64,000 nt of DNA from Streptomyces yatensis. GTDB lineage: Bacteria; Actinomycetota; Actinomycetes; Streptomycetales; Streptomycetaceae. Positions 39,301 to 52,100 of the stretch are shown in pieces; within the stretch, counting starts at the first letter, position 1; each line of letters begins with the position of its first letter. A model generated the notes under the pieces. The model saw only the letters and a program-made list of their open reading frames with translations, was not told the origin of the DNA and made no database searches. A program made the translations under genes and the position numbers. Where the stretch lies: NCBI RefSeq assembly GCF_018069625.1, contig NZ_CP072941.1:496001-560000 (forward strand), in the 5' to 3' direction.

Positions 39301-42300
39301 GCGCGCAACGGCACGTCGTTCGTGAGGTCGAAGGGGGTCCGTATCGCATGACGCAGTTCTTCGTGGAGCGCTTCCCTGTCGGTCGCGGCCACCGTCAGCT
39401 CTACGTCCGCGGTGTGCAGGACCGTTTGGTACGGGCCGTCGGCGTCCTCGGCGAACACCGTGCGCAGGCTCTCGTGCCGGGCCACCACATCACCCAGCGC
39501 CGACCGCAACGCACCCTCGTCCAGGGCGCCACTCAGCCGCAGCGCCACCGGAATGTTGTACGTCGCACTCGGCCCCTCGAACTGGTGGAGGAACCACAAC
39601 CGCTGCTGGGCCAGCGACAACGGCAACCGCGCCGGACGTGGCACCACCGCCCGCACCGCGGACCGCACCACCGCCGACGCATCCAATACAGCCGCGAGCT
39701 CGGCAACCGTGGGCGCCTCGAAGACACGGCGTACGGCCAGTTCGGTGTCCAGGACGGTACGGATGCGGCTGACCAGCTTGGTCGCGAGCAGGGAGTGGCC
39801 GCCGAGGTGGAAGAAGTCGTCATCGATCGTGATGGTCTCCACGCCCAGGACCTCGGCGAACAGGCCGCACAGGATCTCCTCGCGCGGCGAGCGCGCGGCA
39901 CGGCCTCCCATGCCCTCCGGGCCGTAGTCGGGCGCGGGCAGGGCACGGCGGTTCAGCTTGCCGTTCGCCGTCAGCGGGAAGGCATCGAGGGTGACGAACG
40001 CGGACGGCACCATGTAGCCGGGCAGCTGGGCCGCCACGTGTTCGCGCACATCAGCGCTGATCACGCCGCCGTTCGCCGTCGCCGGGACGACATAGGCCAC
40101 GAGGCGCTTGTCACCGGGCCGGTCCTCACGCACCAGGACGGCGGCCTGCCCGACCTGGTCATGTCCGGCCAGCACCGCCTCGATCTCGCCCAGCTCGATC
40201 CGGAAACCACGCAGCTTGACCTGGTCGTCGACCCGCGACAGATACTCCAGCTCGCCGTCGGCGGTCCACCGCACCAGATCACCCGTGCGATACATCTGCC
40301 CACCCGCCGAACCACCGAACGGGTCGGCGACGAAGCGTTCCGAGGTCAGGGCGGGACGCCCGTGATAGCCACGGACCACACCCTCACCCGCGATATACAG
40401 CTCACCCGGCACCCCGACCGGGACCGGCCGCAGCCCGCCGTCCAGCACATACACCTGGGTATTGGTGATCGGCCGCCCGATGCGCGGGCTACTCGCCCGC
40501 TCGGGGGTGACCGGCCACGCCGTCGACCAGATCGTGGTCTCCGTCGGGCCGTACATGTTCGTCACCGACGCGGCCCGACCGGCCAGCGCCACGGCCAGAT
40601 CGGCGGGCAGCGCCTCGCCACCCACCAGCACCCGCACACCGCTCAGCACGGCCGGGTCCTCGGCCAGCACCGCCCGCCACAGACTCGGCGTCGCCTGCAT
40701 CACCGACACCCGCTCGGCCGACACCAGCGCACACAACGCCACCGGATCGCGCACCACATCCCGCTCGGCCACCACCACCGCCGCGCCGGACAGCAGGGGC
40801 ACGAACAGCTCCAGCCCCGCGATGTCGAAACCCACCGTGGTCACCGCCAGCAAACGGTCCCCATCCGAAAGCTGGAACCGGTCGGTCATCGACACCAGGA
40901 AGTTCACCAACGGCCCCTGTGGCACCACCACACCCTTGGGCCGCCCCGTCGAACCCGACGTATAGATCACATACGCGGAGGTGTCGGGAGCCGTGGCCGG
41001 CCGCTTCGCCACCTCTCCCCCGGCAACCTCCTCCACGATATGAGGCGCATCCAGCAGCACACGCGGCACATCCACATCCGGCAGCACGCCCGTGAGCTCA
41101 CCCGTGGTGAGTACAAGGGCCGGTGCGGCGTCCCGCAGCATGTACGCCAGCCGGTCCGCCGGATACTCGGTGTCCAGCGGGAGATAGGCCGCCCCCGCCT
41201 TCCACACCGCCAGCAACGCCACCACCAGATCCACCGACCTCGGCAACGCCACCGCGACAAAACACTCCGGACCCACCCCACGACCCACCAGCAACCGCGC
41301 CAAACGGCCGGCACGGGCATCCAACTCGCGGTACGACAGCGACACACCACCCGCCACCACCGCCACCGCATCCGGCGTCCGCGCCACCCGCTCCTCGAAC
41401 AGCACCACCACCGAACGACCCGGCACCTCACCCGCCGTGTCATTCCAATCCACCAGCACCGACCGCGCCTCGGCCTCGTCCAGCACGTCGACACGGGACA
41501 CCGGGGCGGTCGGCTCGGCCACGGCCTCGGTCAGGAGCCGGAGAAGTCGCTCGGTGAACGTCTGGGCCGTCGCGCGGTCGAACAGGTCCGTGCTGTACTC
41601 CAGGACGCCGTTGAGCGCACGCACCTGACCGTCCTCGCCATGGCTCTCGGTGAAGCCGAAGGCGAGGTCGAACTTGGCCACCGACGTCTCGACCTGCTGT
41701 CGGTCGGCGGTGAGCCCCGGAAGACCGTCCAGCGAGTCCAATGCCCCTTGGTAGTCGGTGTTGTTGAGGGTCAGCAGCACCTGGAAGAGCGGGTGGCGGG
41801 CGAGCGAGCGCTCGGGGTTGAGCACCTCGACCAGCCGCTCGAAGGGCAGGTCCTGATGGGCGTAGGCGCTGAGGTTCGTCTCACGGACGCGGTGGAGGAG
41901 TGCGGTGAAGCTCGGGTTTCCCGAGGTGTCCGTGCGCAGCACCAGTGTGTTCAGGAAGACGCCGACCAGCTCGTCGAGCGAGGTGTCGGTGCGGCCGGCG
42001 ATCGGTGTGCCGATGGCGATGTCCGTGCCCGCGCCAAGCCGCGTGAGGAGGGCGGCGAGGGCTGCCTGAAGCACCATGAAGGGGCTGGCCTGCGCCTCCC
42101 CGGCCACCTCGCTGATCCGCGCGTACAGCTCCGGGGAGACCTGGAAGGGGACGCGGTCTCCGCGGTAGGAGGCGACGGACGGCCGCGGCCGGTCGTACGG
42201 CAGCTCCAGCTGGTCCGGGAGGCCCGCCAGGGCCGTGGTCCAGTAGCCGAGCTGACGCGAGATCTCGCTGTCCGGATCGGACTCGTCGCCGAGGACATCG

Positions 42301-45300
42301 CGCTGCCAGAGGCTGTAGTCCGCGTACTGGACCGGCAGCGGCTCACGCACGGGAGCCTTACCGGTAGTGACACGGGCCGCGTACGCCGCCACCATGTCAC
42401 GCGCCAGCGGGGCGCGCGACCACGCGTCGCTGACGATGTGGTGGGTCAGGGCGAGCAACACATGCTCGTCCTCCGCGACCGCGAACAGAACGGCGCGGAA
42501 GGGGGTTTCGGCCGCGAGGTCGAAGGGACGGGCGGCCGCGACGGCCAGGTCCTCGTCCAGCCGCCGCTCGTCCGTCTCCACGACCGGAAGCTCCGTACGG
42601 ACTTCGTCGGCGGTCAGGACGATCTGCCGGGAGCCGTCGGCGTCCTCGGTGAAGACGGTGCGCAGGCTCTCGTGGCGGGCCACCACATCACCCAGGGCCA
42701 GGCGCAGCGCCTCCCGGTCCAGCGGGCCGGTCAGCCGCAGCGCGACCGGGGCGTTGTACGTGGCGCTGGGGCCCTCGAACTGATGGAGGAACCACAGGCG
42801 CTGCTGGGCATACGACAACGGGATCCGCTCGGGGCGCGGATCGGCCACGGTCACACGCCGGCGCACCACGTCGGTGGCCAGGGCGGCGTACATGCCCGCG
42901 ACCGTGGGTGTCTCGAAGAGCTGCCGGATGGGCAGCTCGGCGTCCATGACGCTTCGGATCCGGCTGACCAGCCGCGTGGCCAGCAGCGAGTGGCCACCGA
43001 GGCGGAAGAAGTCGTCGTCGATGGTGACCGACTCCACGCCCAGCACCTCGGCGAACAGACCACACAGGATCTCCTCGCGCGGCGAACGCGGCGCCCGGCC
43101 GGTGGCGGTCTCCGGCCCGTAGTCGGGCGCGGGCAGCGCCCGCCGGTCCAGCTTCCCGTTCGTCGTCAGCGGCAGCGCGGAGAGCGTGACGAATGCCGAC
43201 GGCACCATGTACTCCGGCAGCGACCCGGCGGCGTGCTCCCGCAGGGCCGCATCGGAAACGTGGGAATCCGCCACCACATAGGCGACCAGCCGCTGGTCCC
43301 CGGCCCGGTCCTCCCGCACGATCACCGCGGCCTGAGCCACCTCGGGGTGACCACGCAGCACGGCCTGGATCTCGCCCAGCTCAATGCGGAAGCCCCGCAC
43401 CTTGACCTGGTCATCGACCCGGCCCACGTACACCAGCTGGCCATCGGCGTTCCAGCGCGCCACATCACCCGTGCGATACATCCGCGCGCCCACAGGGCCG
43501 TACGGATCGGCGGTAAAGCGCTCGGCGGTCAGATCGGCACGCCCCAAGTAGCCGCGCGCCAGCACCACTCCCGCGATGTAGAGCTCACCCGCCACTCCCG
43601 GCGGCACCGGACGCAGCCCCGCGTCCAGCACATAGGCACGGGTGTTCCAGAACGGCCGCCCGATCGGCACCGCACCCCCGGCGACCATCTGCCCCGGTTC
43701 GATCCGGAAGTCGGTGCAGTTGACCGTCGCCTCCGTCGGACCGTACGCATTGACCACCGCCACATCCGGATGCGCGGCCCGCCACGACGCCAGCGCCTCA
43801 CCGACCAACGCCTCACCACCGGTGATCAACGTCCCCGACGGCGACACCTCCTCGGGCAGCGCCTCCAACAACCCCAGGTGGGAGGGAGTGACCTTCATAA
43901 ACGACGGCTGATCGACACCGGCCACCCGCTCATCGAGATCCGCCAGCACCACCCGGCCACCGCTCACCAGCGGGGTGTACAGCGCCGTCACCGTCAGGTC
44001 GAACGCCACCGAAGAGTGCAACAGGGCCGTACCCGACGCATCCGGATACACCTCCCGCGCCCGCTCCAGATACGCCCCCACCGAACGGTGCTCGACCACC
44101 ACACCCTTCGGCCGCCCCGTCGAACCCGACGTATAGATCACATAGGCCGGAAGCGACAGCTCCCGCACCGCTTCCACCGGGTCATCCGCGTACGCGTCGG
44201 CCGCCGCGAGATCCGTGATGTCATCGATCACCAGCACCGGCCGCGCATCGCCCAGGATGTGGGCCTTGCGCTCCGCCGGATACTCCGGATCCACCGGCAC
44301 ATACGCGCCACCCGCCTTCACCACACCCAGCAGCGCCACAACCAACTCCACCGACCGCGGCAGCACCACACCCACGAACCGCTCGGCCCCGACCCCCTGC
44401 CCCATCAACCACCGGGCCACCCGATTCGACCACGCGTCCAACTCCGCGTACGACACCTCGCGCCCGTCGCACACCACCGCCACCGCATCCGGTGTCCGCG
44501 CCGCCTGCTCCGCGAACAACACGGGCAACGACACACCCCGCACACCCCGCGACTCACCGTTCCATTCGACCAGCACCCGCTCCCGCTCCACCGCGGACAG
44601 CAGCTCCACATCACCGATGCGACGCTCGGGGTCCTCGGCGAGCGCGGTAAGAACACGCACAAAACGCTCCGCGATGCGCTGAGCCGTGGTGCGGTCGAAC
44701 ATGTCGGTGCTGAAGTCCAGAGCCCCCTCCAGCACCACACCCCCGTCCGCACCATCGGCCCGCCGCTCACCCAGCCGGAAGGACAGGTCGACCTTCGCCC
44801 CGCCCACGGCCACCGGTTCGTTCGCCACCGTCAGACCCGGCAGCGAGGCCACCGCGGTTTCCGCGCCCTGCTCGGTGTTGTTCAGTGTGAGCATCGTCTG
44901 GAAGAGCGGATGCCGGGACAGCGAACGCTCCGGGTTGACCACCTCGACCAGCCGCTCGAAGGGCAGGTCCTGGTATGCGTACGCCTCCAGATCCCGCGCC
45001 CGCACCCGTTCGATCAGCTCCGTGAAGGTCGGGTCGCCGGAGGTGTCCGTCCGCAGCACCAGCGTGTTCACGAAGAAGCCGACCAGGTCGTCCAGCGCGT
45101 CATCGGTGCGGCCGGCCACGGGGGTGCCGAGGGGGATGTCGGTCCCCGCGCCCAGGCGTGTGAGCAGCGTGGACAGCGCCACCTGCACCACCATGAACAG
45201 GCTGGCCCGGCGCTCGCGGGCGATCCGCGTCAGCTTCTCGCGCAGCTCCGGAGCGAGGTCGAGGGTGACGGTGCCGCCGTGGTAGGTGGCGGCCGCCGGT

Positions 45301-48300
45301 CGGGGGCGGTCGAACGGCAGCGGCAGCTCTTCCGGAAGGTCGGCCAACGCGGTCTTCCAGTAGGCCAGTTGGCGGGTGATCTCACTGTCGGGTTCGTCCT
45401 CGGCGCCGAGCACCTCGCGCTGCCAGATGCTGTAGTCCGCGTACTGGACCGGCAGCGGCTCCCAGCCGGGAGCTCCGCCGGAGCCGACCCGTGCCGCATA
45501 CGCACCGGTCAGATCGCGGGCCAGCGGGCCCATCGACCACGCGTCGCTCGCGATGTGATGCGCGATGACCAGCAGGACGTACGCGTCGTCGCCCAGCTCG
45601 AACAGCCAGACCCGCAGCGGTCCTTCCGTCCGCAGGTCGAAGGCGTGGCGGGCCGCGCCGAGGAGTTCGGTGCGCAGCCGGGTCTCGTCGGTCCGTACCA
45701 CGGTGAGCCCGACCGCTTCGGCGTCCCGGACCACCTGGTACGGACCGTCGGCGTCCTCGGCGAACACCGTGCGCAGGCTCTCGTGCCGGGCCACCACATC
45801 GCCCAGGGCCAGCCGCAGCGCACCCTCGTCCAGCTCACCGCTCAGCCGCAGCGCCACCGGAATGTTGTACGTGGCACTCGGCCCCTCGAACTGGTGCAGG
45901 AACCACAACCGCTGCTGGGCCAGCGACAGCGGCAGCCGCGCCGGGCGCGGTTCCACCGCCCGCAGGGGCGAGCGCACCGCGGCGGACGCGTCCAGCACGG
46001 TCGCGAGGTCGGCGGCGGTGGGGGCCTCGAAGACCCGCCGCACCGCCAGTTCGACGTCCAGGACCGAGCGGATCCGGCTGACCAGCTTGGTGGCCAGCAG
46101 CGAATGGCCACCGAGGCCGAAGAAGTCGTCGTCGATGGTGACCGACTCCAGGCCCAGCACCTCGGCGAAGAGACCGCACAGGATCTCCTCGCGCGGCGAG
46201 CGCGGGGCCCGGCCGCCCGTCGAGCCCGGTCCGTAGTCGGGCGCGGGCAGGGCACGCCGGTCCAGCTTCCCGTTCGGCGTCAGCGGGAAGGCGTCCAGCG
46301 TCATGAACGCGGAGGGCACCATGTAGTCGGGGAGCCGCTCGGCCATATGCCGGCGCAGCTCGGCGACGCTCGGCACACCGCCATCCGCCGCCGGGACGAG
46401 ATAGGCGACCAGCCGCTTGTCGCCGGGCCGGTCCTCGCGCACCAGGACGGCGGCCTGGGCCACGCTGTCATGCCCGGCCAGCACCGTCTCGATCTCGCCC
46501 AGCTCGATCCGGAAACCACGCAGCTTGACCTGGTCGTCGACCCGGGACAGATACTCCAGCTCACCCACGGCGGTCCACCGCACCAGGTCACCCGTGCGAT
46601 ACATCCGCCCACCGCCGCTGCGGTCGAACGGGTCGGCGACGAACCGCTCGGACGTCAGCCCCGAGCGTCCGTGATAGCCACGGACCACACCCTCACCCGC
46701 GATATACAGCTCACCCGGCACCCCGACCGGGACCGGCCGCAGCCCGCCGTCCAGCACATAGACCTGAGTGTTGGCGATCGGCCGCCCGATGCGCGGGCTG
46801 CTCGCCCGCTCGGGGGCGACCTGCCACGCCGTCGACCAGATCGTGGTCTCCGTCGGACCGTACAGATTCGTCACCGACTCAGCCCGACCGGCCAGCGCCA
46901 CGGCCAGATCGGCGGGCAGCGCCTCGCCACCCACCAGCACCCGCACACCGCTCAGCACGGCCGGGTCCTCGGCCAGCACCGCCCGCCACAGACTCGGCGT
47001 CGCCTGCATCACCGACACCCGCTCGGCCGACACCAGCGCACACAACGCCACCGGATCGCGCACCACATCCCGCTCGGCCACCACCACCGCGGCGCCGGAC
47101 AGCAGGGGCACGAACAGCTCCAGCCCCGCGATGTCGAAGCCCACCGTGGTCACCGCCAGCAAACGGTCCCCATCCGAAAGCCCGAACCGCCCGGCCATGG
47201 CCACCGCAAAGTTCGCCAGCGGCCCCTGTGGCACCACCACACCCTTGGGCCGCCCCGTCGAACCCGACGTATAGATCACATACGCCGCATGCGACAGGGC
47301 CCGAGGAGCGGTCCGCCCCTCCCCCGCCGTCCGGGAAAGCTCCTCGGCGGTCTCGGGCGCATCCAGCAGCACACGCGGCACATCCACATCCGGCAACACA
47401 CCCGCCAGCTCACCCGTGGTGAGCACAAGGGCCGGTGAGGCGTCCCGCAGCATGTACGCCAGCCGGTCCGCCGGATACTCGGTGTCCAACGGGAGATACG
47501 CCGCCCCCGCCTTCCACACCGCCAGCAACGCCACCACCAGATCCACCGACCTCGGCAACGCCACCGCGACAAAACACTCCGGACCCACCCCACGACCCAC
47601 CAGCAACCGCGCCAAACGGCCGGCACGGACATCCAACTCGCGATACGACAGCGACACACCACCCGCCACCACCGCCACCGCATCCGGCGTCCGCTCCACC
47701 CGCTCCTCGAACAGCACCACCACCGAACGACCCGGCACCTCACCCGCCGTGTCATTCCAATCCACCAGCACCGACCGCGCCTCGGCCTCGCCCAGCACAT
47801 CGATGCGGCCGACCGGCAGCTCGGGCTGGGCGACGAGGGCGTGCAGGATCCGCACAAAGCGGTCCAGGACGCGCTGGGCGGCGGTTTCGTCGAAGATGTC
47901 GGGCCGGTAGTTGAGCCTGAACAGCATGGTGTCGCGGGCGGAGCCGACCAGCATCAGCGGGTAGTGGGTGGCTTCGCGGTCCTTGCCGGGGACGAGGCGG
48001 ACGGCGGCGGCGATGCCCTCATCGGCGGTGGTGTCGCGGTCGACGGGATAGTTCTGGAACACCATGGAGGTGTCGAAGAGCTCGCCGTGGCCCACCGCGC
48101 GCTGGATCTCGGCGAGTTCGAGGTGCTGGTGCGGCGTGAGGCGGGTCTGCTCGGCCTGGACGCGGGTGAGGAGTTCGGCGAACGGTTCGGCGGCTCGCAG
48201 CCGGATCCGGGTGGGCAGGGTGTTGATGAAGAGGCCCACCATCCGTTCGACGCCGTCGATCTGCGGCGGGCGCCCGGAGACGGTGGTGCCGAAGACGATG

Positions 48301-49109
48301 TCGTCGCGTCCGGTGTGCCGGCCGAGGGTGAGCGCCCAGGCGGTCTGTACGACGGTGTTGAGGGTGACGCCGCGGCTCCGGGCGATCTCGGTGAGGGCGG
48401 CGGTGTCGGATCGGGAGAAGGAGGCGAGGACCTCGGCGGACGCGACCGTGGTGCGGGCGATTCCGGGGGCCACCGGGCTGGGTTCGGCGAGGTCGGCGAA
48501 TGCCTCGCGCCAGGCGGTGCGGGCCGCCTCGCGATCCTGTGCCGCCAGCCAGCCGAGGTAATCGCGGTAGGGGCGTACGCGGGGCATGGCGCCGTCGTCG
48601 CCGTGGGCGTCGTAGAGCGCACACAGTTCGCCCATGAGGACGGGCAGCGACCAGCCGTCCAGCACCAGGTGGTGGTTGGTCAGCACCAGGCGGTGGAGCG
48701 AGGCGCCGAGCCGCAGGAGCGTGAAGCGCAGCAGCGGGGGCCGGGTCACGTCGATCCGGGTACTCCGGTCGGCGGCCATGGCCTCGGCCGCGGCCGCGGT
48801 CCGCTCGTCCTCGGGCACCGCGGTCAGGTCGGTCTCGGTCCAGGGCAGCGGCACGGTGCGCATCACCACTTGCGCCCAGTCGCCGTTCTTGCGCTGGCGG
48901 AAGGCGGCGCGCAGGGTGGCGTGGCGGGCCAGCAGGGCCTCGGCGGCGGTGCGCAGGGTGGCCGTGTCCAGCGGGCCCTCGATGTCGAAGGCCGCCTGGA
49001 CGACGTAGGGGTCGAGTTCGCCCTGGTCGTAAACGCTGTGGAAGAGCAGGCCCTCGTGGAGCGGGGCCAGCGGCAGGATGTCCTCGATCTTCCGCGGGGT
49101 GCGACTCAC
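28650..49109 (-). CDS. NRPS-2: modules 4-9 ending in an epimerase domain (6 x C-A-T, E)
   Basis: 6,819 residues from a GTG at 49109 that overlaps the NRPS-1 stop by 4 nt (GTGA). Six C-A-T modules are followed by an E domain. The first condensation domain is DCL type ([26 protein letters not shown] start), fitting a D-Pip donor from NRPS-1. Pockets give Gly, Asp, Gly, Asp, Gly, Thr. Carrier motifs are [10 protein letters not shown], but GGDSIMSIQ in module 9, the form usual before an E domain. The E domain has [10 protein letters not shown], so Thr9 becomes a D residue. Asp5-Gly6-Asp7-Gly8 is the Asp-X-Asp-Gly calcium motif of this lipopeptide class. Codon use is uniform, but modules 4-8 are internally repeated almost word for word. 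Confidence 0.97.
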   Translation of the reverse strand: MSRTPRKIEDILPLAPLHEGLLFHSVYDQGELDPYVVQAAFDIEGPLDTATLRTAAEALLARHATLRAAFRQRKNGDWAQVVMRTVPLPWTETDLTAVPEDERTAAAAEAMAADRSTRIDVTRPPLLRFTLLRLGASLHRLVLTNHHLVLDGWSLPVLMGELCALYDAHGDDGAMPRVRPYRDYLGWLAAQDREAARTAWREAFADLAEPSPVAPGIARTTVASAEVLASFSRSDTAALTEIARSRGVTLNTVVQTAWALTLGRHTGRDDIVFGTTVSGRPPQIDGVERMVGLFINTLPTRIRLRAAEPFAELLTRVQAEQTRLTPHQHLELAEIQRAVGHGELFDTSMVFQNYPVDRDTTADEGIAAAVRLVPGKDREATHYPLMLVGSARDTMLFRLNYRPDIFDETAAQRVLDRFVRILHALVAQPELPVGRIDVLGEAEARSVLVDWNDTAGEVPGRSVVVLFEERVERTPDAVAVVAGGVSLSYRELDVRAGRLARLLVGRGVGPECFVAVALPRSVDLVVALLAVWKAGAAYLPLDTEYPADRLAYMLRDASPALVLTTGELAGVLPDVDVPRVLLDAPETAEELSRTAGEGRTAPRALSHAAYVIYTSGSTGRPKGVVVPQGPLANFAVAMAGRFGLSDGDRLLAVTTVGFDIAGLELFVPLLSGAAVVVAERDVVRDPVALCALVSAERVSVMQATPSLWRAVLAEDPAVLSGVRVLVGGEALPADLAVALAGRAESVTNLYGPTETTIWSTAWQVAPERASSPRIGRPIANTQVYVLDGGLRPVPVGVPGELYIAGEGVVRGYHGRSGLTSERFVADPFDRSGGGRMYRTGDLVRWTAVGELEYLSRVDDQVKLRGFRIELGEIETVLAGHDSVAQAAVLVREDRPGDKRLVAYLVPAADGGVPSVAELRRHMAERLPDYMVPSAFMTLDAFPLTPNGKLDRRALPAPDYGPGSTGGRAPRSPREEILCGLFAEVLGLESVTIDDDFFGLGGHSLLATKLVSRIRSVLDVELAVRRVFEAPTAADLATVLDASAAVRSPLRAVEPRPARLPLSLAQQRLWFLHQFEGPSATYNIPVALRLSGELDEGALRLALGDVVARHESLRTVFAEDADGPYQVVRDAEAVGLTVVRTDETRLRTELLGAARHAFDLRTEGPLRVWLFELGDDAYVLLVIAHHIASDAWSMGPLARDLTGAYAARVGSGGAPGWEPLPVQYADYSIWQREVLGAEDEPDSEITRQLAYWKTALADLPEELPLPFDRPRPAAATYHGGTVTLDLAPELREKLTRIARERRASLFMVVQVALSTLLTRLGAGTDIPLGTPVAGRTDDALDDLVGFFVNTLVLRTDTSGDPTFTELIERVRARDLEAYAYQDLPFERLVEVVNPERSLSRHPLFQTMLTLNNTEQGAETAVASLPGLTVANEPVAVGGAKVDLSFRLGERRADGADGGVVLEGALDFSTDMFDRTTAQRIAERFVRVLTALAEDPERRIGDVELLSAVERERVLVEWNGESRGVRGVSLPVLFAEQAARTPDAVAVVCDGREVSYAELDAWSNRVARWLMGQGVGAERFVGVVLPRSVELVVALLGVVKAGGAYVPVDPEYPAERKAHILGDARPVLVIDDITDLAAADAYADDPVEAVRELSLPAYVIYTSGSTGRPKGVVVEHRSVGAYLERAREVYPDASGTALLHSSVAFDLTVTALYTPLVSGGRVVLADLDERVAGVDQPSFMKVTPSHLGLLEALPEEVSPSGTLITGGEALVGEALASWRAAHPDVAVVNAYGPTEATVNCTDFRIEPGQMVAGGAVPIGRPFWNTRAYVLDAGLRPVPPGVAGELYIAGVVLARGYLGRADLTAERFTADPYGPVGARMYRTGDVARWNADGQLVYVGRVDDQVKVRGFRIELGEIQAVLRGHPEVAQAAVIVREDRAGDQRLVAYVVADSHVSDAALREHAAGSLPEYMVPSAFVTLSALPLTTNGKLDRRALPAPDYGPETATGRAPRSPREEILCGLFAEVLGVESVTIDDDFFRLGGHSLLATRLVSRIRSVMDAELPIRQLFETPTVAGMYAALATDVVRRRVTVADPRPERIPLSYAQQRLWFLHQFEGPSATYNAPVALRLTGPLDREALRLALGDVVARHESLRTVFTEDADGSRQIVLTADEVRTELPVVETDERRLDEDLAVAAARPFDLAAETPFRAVLFAVAEDEHVLLALTHHIVSDAWSRAPLARDMVAAYAARVTTGKAPVREPLPVQYADYSLWQRDVLGDESDPDSEISRQLGYWTTALAGLPDQLELPYDRPRPSVASYRGDRVPFQVSPELYARISEVAGEAQASPFMVLQAALAALLTRLGAGTDIAIGTPIAGRTDTSLDELVGVFLNTLVLRTDTSGNPSFTALLHRVRETNLSAYAHQDLPFERLVEVLNPERSLARHPLFQVLLTLNNTDYQGALDSLDGLPGLTADRQQVETSVAKFDLAFGFTESHGEDGQVRALNGVLEYSTDLFDRATAQTFTERLLRLLTEAVAEPTAPVSRVDVLDEAEARSVLVDWNDTAGEVPGRSVVVLFEERVARTPDAVAVVAGGVSLSYRELDARAGRLARLLVGRGVGPECFVAVALPRSVDLVVALLAVWKAGAAYLPLDTEYPADRLAYMLRDAAPALVLTTGELTGVLPDVDVPRVLLDAPHIVEEVAGGEVAKRPATAPDTSAYVIYTSGSTGRPKGVVVPQGPLVNFLVSMTDRFQLSDGDRLLAVTTVGFDIAGLELFVPLLSGAAVVVAERDVVRDPVALCALVSAERVSVMQATPSLWRAVLAEDPAVLSGVRVLVGGEALPADLAVALAGRAASVTNMYGPTETTIWSTAWPVTPERASSPRIGRPITNTQVYVLDGGLRPVPVGVPGELYIAGEGVVRGYHGRPALTSERFVADPFGGSAGGQMYRTGDLVRWTADGELEYLSRVDDQVKLRGFRIELGEIEAVLAGHDQVGQAAVLVREDRPGDKRLVAYVVPATANGGVISADVREHVAAQLPGYMVPSAFVTLDAFPLTANGKLNRRALPAPDYGPEGMGGRAARSPREEILCGLFAEVLGVETITIDDDFFHLGGHSLLATKLVSRIRTVLDTELAVRRVFEAPTVAELAAVLDASAVVRSAVRAVVPRPARLPLSLAQQRLWFLHQFEGPSATYNIPVALRLSGALDEGALRSALGDVVARHESLRTVFAEDADGPYQTVLHTADVELTVAATDREALHEELRHAIRTPFDLTNDVPLRAWLFQLGDDERVLLLVAHHIASDAWSMGPLARDLTAAYATRVTTGDAPGWEPLPVQYADYSIWQREMLGAEDDADSEINRQLAYWKEALADLPEELSLPFDRSRPATSSYEGDRITFEVPSGLHEGLTRVARERRASLFMVVQTALSTLLTRLGAGTDIPLGTAIAGRTDDALDDLVGFFVNTLVLRTDTSGDPTFAELLDRVRGKDLEAYAYQDLPFERLVEVVNPERSLSRHPLFQTMLTLNNTEQGGASAVASLPGLSVTDEPVAAAAAKFDLSFRLVERRGAADGGVVLEGALDFSTDLFDRATAQRIAERFVRVLTALAEDPDRRIGDVELLSAAERERVLVEWNGESRGVRGVSLPVLFAEQAERTPDAVAVVAGDRGLSYRELDAWSNRVARWLVGQGVGPESFVAVVLPRSVELVVALLGVLKAGGAYVPVDPEYPAERKAHILSDARPVLVIDDVAALAAADECADTPVEDAPELSHPAYVIYTSGSTGRPKGVVVEHRSVGAYLERAREVYPDASGTALLHSSVAFDLTVTALYTPLVSGGRVVLGELDERAADAGRPSFMKVTPSHLGLLEALPEEVSPSGTLITGGEALVGEALASWRAAHPDVAVVNAYGPTEATVNCADYRIERGQEVVRGAVPIGRPFWNTRAYVLDASLRPVPPGVAGELYIAGVVLARGYWRRADLTAERFTADPYGPAGARMYRTGDVARWNADGQLVYVGRVDDQVKVRGFRIELGEIQAVLASHGEVAQAAVVVREDRVGDQRLVAYVVVGSHVSDAVLRDHAAALLPDYMVPSAFVTLPELPLTPNGKLDRRALPAPDYGPEGTEGRAPRSPREEILCGLFAEVLGVESVTIDDDFFRLGGHSLLATKLVSRIRSVMDAELPIRQLFETPTVAGISTALATDALRRRVTAADPRPDRIPLSYAQQRLWFLNQFEGPSATYNVPIALRLTGPLDREALRLALGDVVARHESLRTVFTEDAGGAYQVVRPLGEAEPEWTTVATDRAHVERELRDAARRGFDLSADSGELPLRATLFALEGADEHILLLVLHHIVSDAWSRAPLAQDLTAAYAARATTGRAPAWEPLPVQYADYSLWQRDVLGDESDPDSEISRQLGYWTSALAGLPDQLELPYDRPRPSVASYRGDRIPFEIPAPLYDKVVAFARDTQSSPFMVVQAGLAALLTRLGAGTDIPIGTPIAGRTDTSLDDLVGVFINTLVLRADTSGRPTARALIERVRTRNLAAYAHQDLPFERLVEVLNPERSLARHPLFQVLLAFNNTDTAATDQAVADIPDLTVSPVAADTGVGKFDLSFAFTEQPHGAGGLRGVLEYSTDLFDRDTVETLGRRYLRVLRGMVDAPDVPLDRIDLLDEAEARSVVWDWNDTACEVPGRSVVELFEERAARTPDAVAVAAGGMSLSYGELDARADRLARLLADRGVRPETFVAVALPRSVELLVALLAVWKAGAAYLPLDTEYPADRLAYMLQDATPELILTAGELVSVLPDVDIPRVLLDAPGTAEELSRTVGERRTAPLALSHAAYVIYTSGSTGRPKGVVVPQGPLANFVVAMAEGFQLTGADRLLAVTTVGFDIAGLELFVPLLSGAAVVVAERDAVRDPVMLCALVTHERISAMQATPSLWRAVLAEDPAVLTGVRVLVGGEALPADLAVALAERAESVTNMYGPTETTIWSTAWPVTPDTARAPRIGRPIANTQVYVLDDGLRPVPAGVPGELYIAGEGVVRGYHGRSGLTAERFVADPFDRTGGGRMYRTGDLVRWTAVGELEYLSRVDDQVKLRGFRIELGEIEAVLAGHDGVAQAAVLVREDRPGDKRLVAYVIPSAAGGPEPLALREHVAAQLPGYMVPSAFVTLDAFPLTANGKLNRRALPAPDYGPETATGRAPRSPREEILCGLFAEVLGVESVTVDDDFFHLGGHSLLATKLVSRIRTVLDTELAVRRVFEAPTVAELAAGLDESAAVRGRVVSVKRPARVPLSHAQQRLWFLQHLEGPSDAYNMVISLDLTGPLDQDALRQALADLVVRHESLRTVFADDTGGGAYQVVLAPEQARVPLAVEEVADEASVDRLLREAAAYAFDLSTEMPIRASLFRLPAVADSDGAETDRSALLLLTHHIASDAWSRGVLVRDLTAAYAARATTGHAPAWEPLPVQYADYSLWQRDLLGDESDPDSEISRQLAYWTRALEGLPEELALPFDRPRPAAASYRGDRVGFELPQGLYERLVRVAGEHRASLYMVLQAALATLLTRLGAGSDIPIGTPVAGRTDDALDDLVGFFVNALVLRADTSGNPTFTELVERVRARDLEAYAHQDLPFERLVEVVNPERSLARHPLFQTVLNLNNAARPLTAQTGLTVTGRPLGSPSAKFDLSFEIAETAGTAGAGLGCALDFSTDLFDRATAQSIVDRFVRVLEQVAAHPAARIQDLQILDPVERRELTAPPRHTSAPDETIVSRFERQVAATPDAIAVTYETTSLSYSEVNARANRLAHLLRERGAGPRRYVGLSMPRTEELVVAVLGVLKSGAAYVPIDPAYPADRIAYMVDDARPILTVTPDVLAESERYQAGDPEVALSPLDTAYVIYTSGSTGRPKGVEVPHGNAIRLMDATGHWFGFGPDDVWTLFHSYAFDFSVWELWGPLLHGGRLVVVSYETSRTPERFLTLLADERVTVLNQTPSAFYQLMAADRDDPETAARLRLRHVVFGGEALELGRLADWYARHPDDAPSLVNMYGITETTVHVTHVALDEAVVAASSGSVIGEPIPDLGVYVLDERLRPVPSGVVGELYVVGAGLARGYLGRPGLTAERFVANPFGEGRMYRTGDTGRRLADGRLEYHGRVDDQVKLRGFRIELGEIEAALEAHPAVSQAAVILREDRPGDKRLVAYAVPTAGAGPAPGPDALRAHLATALPEHMVPSAVVVLEALPLTLNGKLDRRALPAPVYGGTPEADRRGPRTEREKTLCGLFAEVLGLDGVGIDDGFFDLGGDSIMSIQLVSRARRAGLELAVRDVFEHRTVAALADIATETVRVAAEEPGVDVGEVPLTPIMRWFLERGGPADQFNQSRLVQVPAALRDEHLRSAVRSVLDHHGALRARLTAAPERRLEIREPGAVDAASLVHRVAAAGLDEQAQRDLVRRETEAARERLDLDAGRLVQVVWFDRGADTPGLLLLLIHHLVVDGVSWRILVPDLAEAYRAVSAGREPELQPVGTSLRRWAQRLTEAAARPARAAEAAWWQEVLRPRDPLLGNRALDPARDTYGSAAHLTVTLPVAVTEKLLTRVPSVFTAEVNDVLLTAFALAWARWRGGRDAWRPGAAGTLLDLEGHGREEDVVGAVDLSRTVGWFTSLYPVRIDPGAVDLTDAFAGGPAAGEAVKRIKEQLRAVPDKGIGYGLARHLNPDTAPGFTGLPEPRVAFNYLGRFQVADAEEAGSATVPDWTVLASAAGIGGTDPRVPLAHPLELNARTDDGPRGPELAATWTWAEGILDRTEVGTLADLWFQALTALTEHAERPDAGGLTVSDVSLSLLSQDEIELLEDDWRTM
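33340..36544 (-). other. NRPS module 8 (C-A-T), predicted Gly
   Basis: Approximate borders. Pocket D I L Q L G M I W. Condensation motif HHIVSDAWS. Third copy of the Gly module, about 6.31 kb from module 6. Confidence 0.88.
36545..39649 (-). other. NRPS module 7 (C-A-T), predicted Asp
   Basis: Approximate borders. Pocket D L T K I G A V N. Condensation motif HHIASDAWS. Shares long identical stretches with module 1 of NRPS-1 at a fixed offset of 19,388 bp. Confidence 0.88.
39650..42849 (-). other. NRPS module 6 (C-A-T), predicted Gly
   Basis: Approximate borders. Pocket D I L Q L G M I W. Condensation motif HHIVSDAWS. The A domain is nearly identical in DNA to that of module 4, about 6.31 kb away. 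Confidence 0.88.
42850..45964 (-). other. NRPS module 5 (C-A-T), predicted Asp
   Basis: Approximate borders. Pocket D L T K I G A V N, the Asp code of calcium-dependent lipopeptides (DLTKLGAVN type). Condensation motif HHIASDAWS. Confidence 0.88.
45965..49109 (-). other. NRPS module 4 (C-A-T), predicted Gly
   Basis: Approximate borders. Pocket D I L Q L G L I W, the established glycine code. The acceptor is Gly rather than methyl-Asp, which separates this system from friulimicin and amphomycin and groups it with laspartomycin/glycinocin. Confidence 0.9.
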
Positions 49110-52100
49110 TTGCGGGCCTCTTCTTCGTCTTCAGGAGCGTGTACGTCGTCGTATGCGGCCGGCTCTTCGTCGTCCGGCATGTCGTCGAAAAGGTCGCCGA
49201 GTTCGTCCTCGAACGCCTCGATCTCGTCCTGGGTGATCGAGGACAGGGAGACGTCGGAGGGGGTGAGCCCTCCGGCTTCGGGGTTCTCGGCGTGGGCCAC
49301 GAGGGCTTGGAGTGCCCGGAACCACAGGTCGGCCAGTGCGCGGACCTCGTCCTCGTCGAGGATCCCCCCGGCCCAGCTCCAGTAGGCGACGAGTTGCGAG
49401 CCCTGGGGGCCGTCGTGGGTACGGGCGTTGAGCTCCAGGGCGTGGGCGAGCGGCAGGTGGGGCGGGTCGCCGGCGACGCCGTCGATGCCGATGAGCGGGG
49501 TCCAGTCGGCGTTCTGGCCGGCGGCCGCGGTGGAGAAACGCCCCAGGTAGTTGAAGGCGACCTGAGGGTCCCGCAGCCCCGCGAATCCCTCTGCCGTGGC
49601 GGGGTTGAGATGGCGGACGAGGCCGTAGCCCATGCCCTTGTCCGGCACCGCCCTCAGCTGTTCCTTGACGCGTTTGAGGATGTCTCCGGCGCTCCGCCCG
49701 CCCGCGAACGCCTCGGCGAGGTCGGCGGCGCCCGTCTCCAGGCGCACGGGGTAGAGGTTGGTGAACCAGCCGACGGTGCGGGACAGGTCGGCGCCGCGCA
49801 CCAGGTGTTCCTCGCGGCCGTGCCCCTCCAGGTCGAGGAGGAGGCCGGGGTCCCCGCGCCACTGTTCCCACGCCAGGGTGAACGCGGTCAGCAGAACGTC
49901 GTTGACCTCGGCGTTGAACGCGGCGGGCACTCGGGTCAGCACGGCTTCGGTGACGTTCACCGGCAGGGTGACGCTGATCCGGCCGGCGGCCGCGGTCGTG
50001 TCCCGGGCGGGGTCCAGGGCCCGGCGGCCGAGCCCGCGGTCCTCCTTGCGGAGCGTTTCCTGCCACCAGGCGGCGTCGGCGACCCAGGTGGGCGCGGCCG
50101 CTTCCTCGGTCAGCCGCTGGGCCCAGCGGCGCAGCGAGGTGCCCACGGGCTGGAGTTCGGGGGTGCGGCCGGCGGCGATGGCTTCGTGGGCCTCGGCGAG
50201 GTCGGGTACGAGGATGCGCCAGGACACCCCGTCGACGACCAGGTGGTGGACGAGGAGGAGCAGGAGGCCCGGTGTGTCCGCGCCGCGGTCGAACCACACG
50301 GCCTGGACGACCGTGCCCCGGTCCAGGTCGAGCCGGTCCCTGGCGCTCTCGCCCTCCGCCCGTACCAGAGCGGCGAGGGCGTGTTCGTCGAGGGGCGTGC
50401 CGTTCTGTCCCTCGGCCGTCACCCGGCGCACCAGCGGCGCGGCGTCGACCGTGCCGGGTTCCCGTATCTCCATGCGGCGTCCGGGGCCGGCGGTGAGCCT
50501 TGCCCGCAGGGCGTCGTGGTGGTCCAGGAGCGCCTGGAGGGCCTGGGTGAGGGTGTCGAGGCGCAGCGCCGCCGGGGTCTGGAGGACGACGGACATGTTG
50601 AATCCGTCCAGGTCCTCGCCGCGCCGCAGCAGCCAGTGGGCGATCGGGGTGAGGGGCACCTCGCCGATGCCGGCGCCCGGCTCCTCGGCGACGGCTTCCT
50701 CCACCTCCGTGACGACGTCGGCGAGGGCCGCCACGGTGCGGTGCTCGAAGATGTCGCGGACGGAGAGTTCGAGTCCGGCGCGCCGGGCCCGGCCGACGAG
50801 CTGGATGGACATGATGCTGTCGCCGCCGAGGTCGAAGAAGCCCTCGTCGATGCCGACCGCGTCGAGCCCCAGCACTTCGGCGTACAGCCCGCACAGGGTC
50901 TTCTCCCGCTCGGTGCGCGGGCCCCGGCCCGTGCCGTCGCGGTCGGTGGCGGGGGCGGGGAGCGCGCGCCGGTCGAGCTTTCCGTTGGCGGTGAGGGGCA
51001 GTTCGGACAGGACCGTCACGGCCGAGGGGACCATGTAGTGCGGCAGGTGCTGTTCGAGGTGGCCGCGCAGGGTGGGTACGAGGTCGGCTTCGTCGTGGGT
51101 GCCTTCCGGTACGACGTAGGCGACCAGCCGGGTCGTCCCGGGGGTGTCCTCGCGGGTGACGACGACCGCGGTGTCGACGCTCGGATGGTCGCCGAGCACG
51201 GCCTCGACCTCGCCGGGTTCGACGCGGAAGCCGCCGATCTTCACCTGGTCGTCGACGCGGCCGAGGAACTCCAGTTGCCCCAGGCGGTTCCAGCAGACGA
51301 TGTCACCGGTGCGGTACATCCGGGAGCCGGGGGCGCCGAACGGAGTGGCGACGAAGCGTTCCGCGGTGCGGCCGGGCCGGTTCAGGTAGCCGCGGGCGAT
51401 CTGGGCGCCGGCGATGTAGAGCTCCCCGCGCACACCGGGTGGCACCGGCCGCAGGTGTGCGTCGAGCACATGGACCTGGGCGTTCCACAGTGGCTGGCCG
51501 ATGGACGCGGACGAGGGCCACTCGTCGGTGTCCTCGGGGAGGGTGGTGGAGGTGGCCGCGTGGGTCTCGGCCGGGCCGTAGATGTTGTGCGCCATGTGGC
51601 GCCAGTCGCCGGCGCAGAACCGGCGGAGTTCGCCGCTGAGCCGGAACTGCTCGCCGCCCTGGAAGATGTCGGTGAGCGAGTCCAGTGGTTCGCCGCGGTC
51701 CTCGGCGGCCGCGAGCACCGCGTCGATCATCAAGGTGGGCGCGAACAGCTCATTGACACCGTGGCGGGCGATCCAGTCGACCAGTTCGTAGGCGTCGCGC
51801 CGGACGTGTTCCTCGGGCAGGACGAGTGTTTTGCCCGCCACCAGCGCCTGCAGGATCTCCTGTACCGCGAAGTCGAAGGCGACGGCGAGGAACTGGGCGG
51901 TGCGGGTGCCGACGCCGCCGCTGTAGGTGTCGGTGTGCCAGGCGAGCAGGTTCATCAGCGACGCCATCGGCATCACCACACCCTTGGGGGTCCCGGTGGA
52001 GCCCGAGGTGTAGACGATGTACGCCGGATGGCGCGGGTCGAGCGGGCGGGCGCGGTCGTCGTCCGTGAGGTCGGTGGCCGGGGCGTCGGCGAGCGCCCGT

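Noticed and set aside
36255..47438. A 3,700-codon open frame on the + strand opposite NRPS-2
   Set aside because: It is the antisense reading of highly GC-rich NRPS codons, with Arg/Gly/His-rich low-complexity content, no domain, and perfect NRPS motifs on the other strand. The same holds for the + strand frames at 22387-26736, 32319-36191 and 49139-57976.
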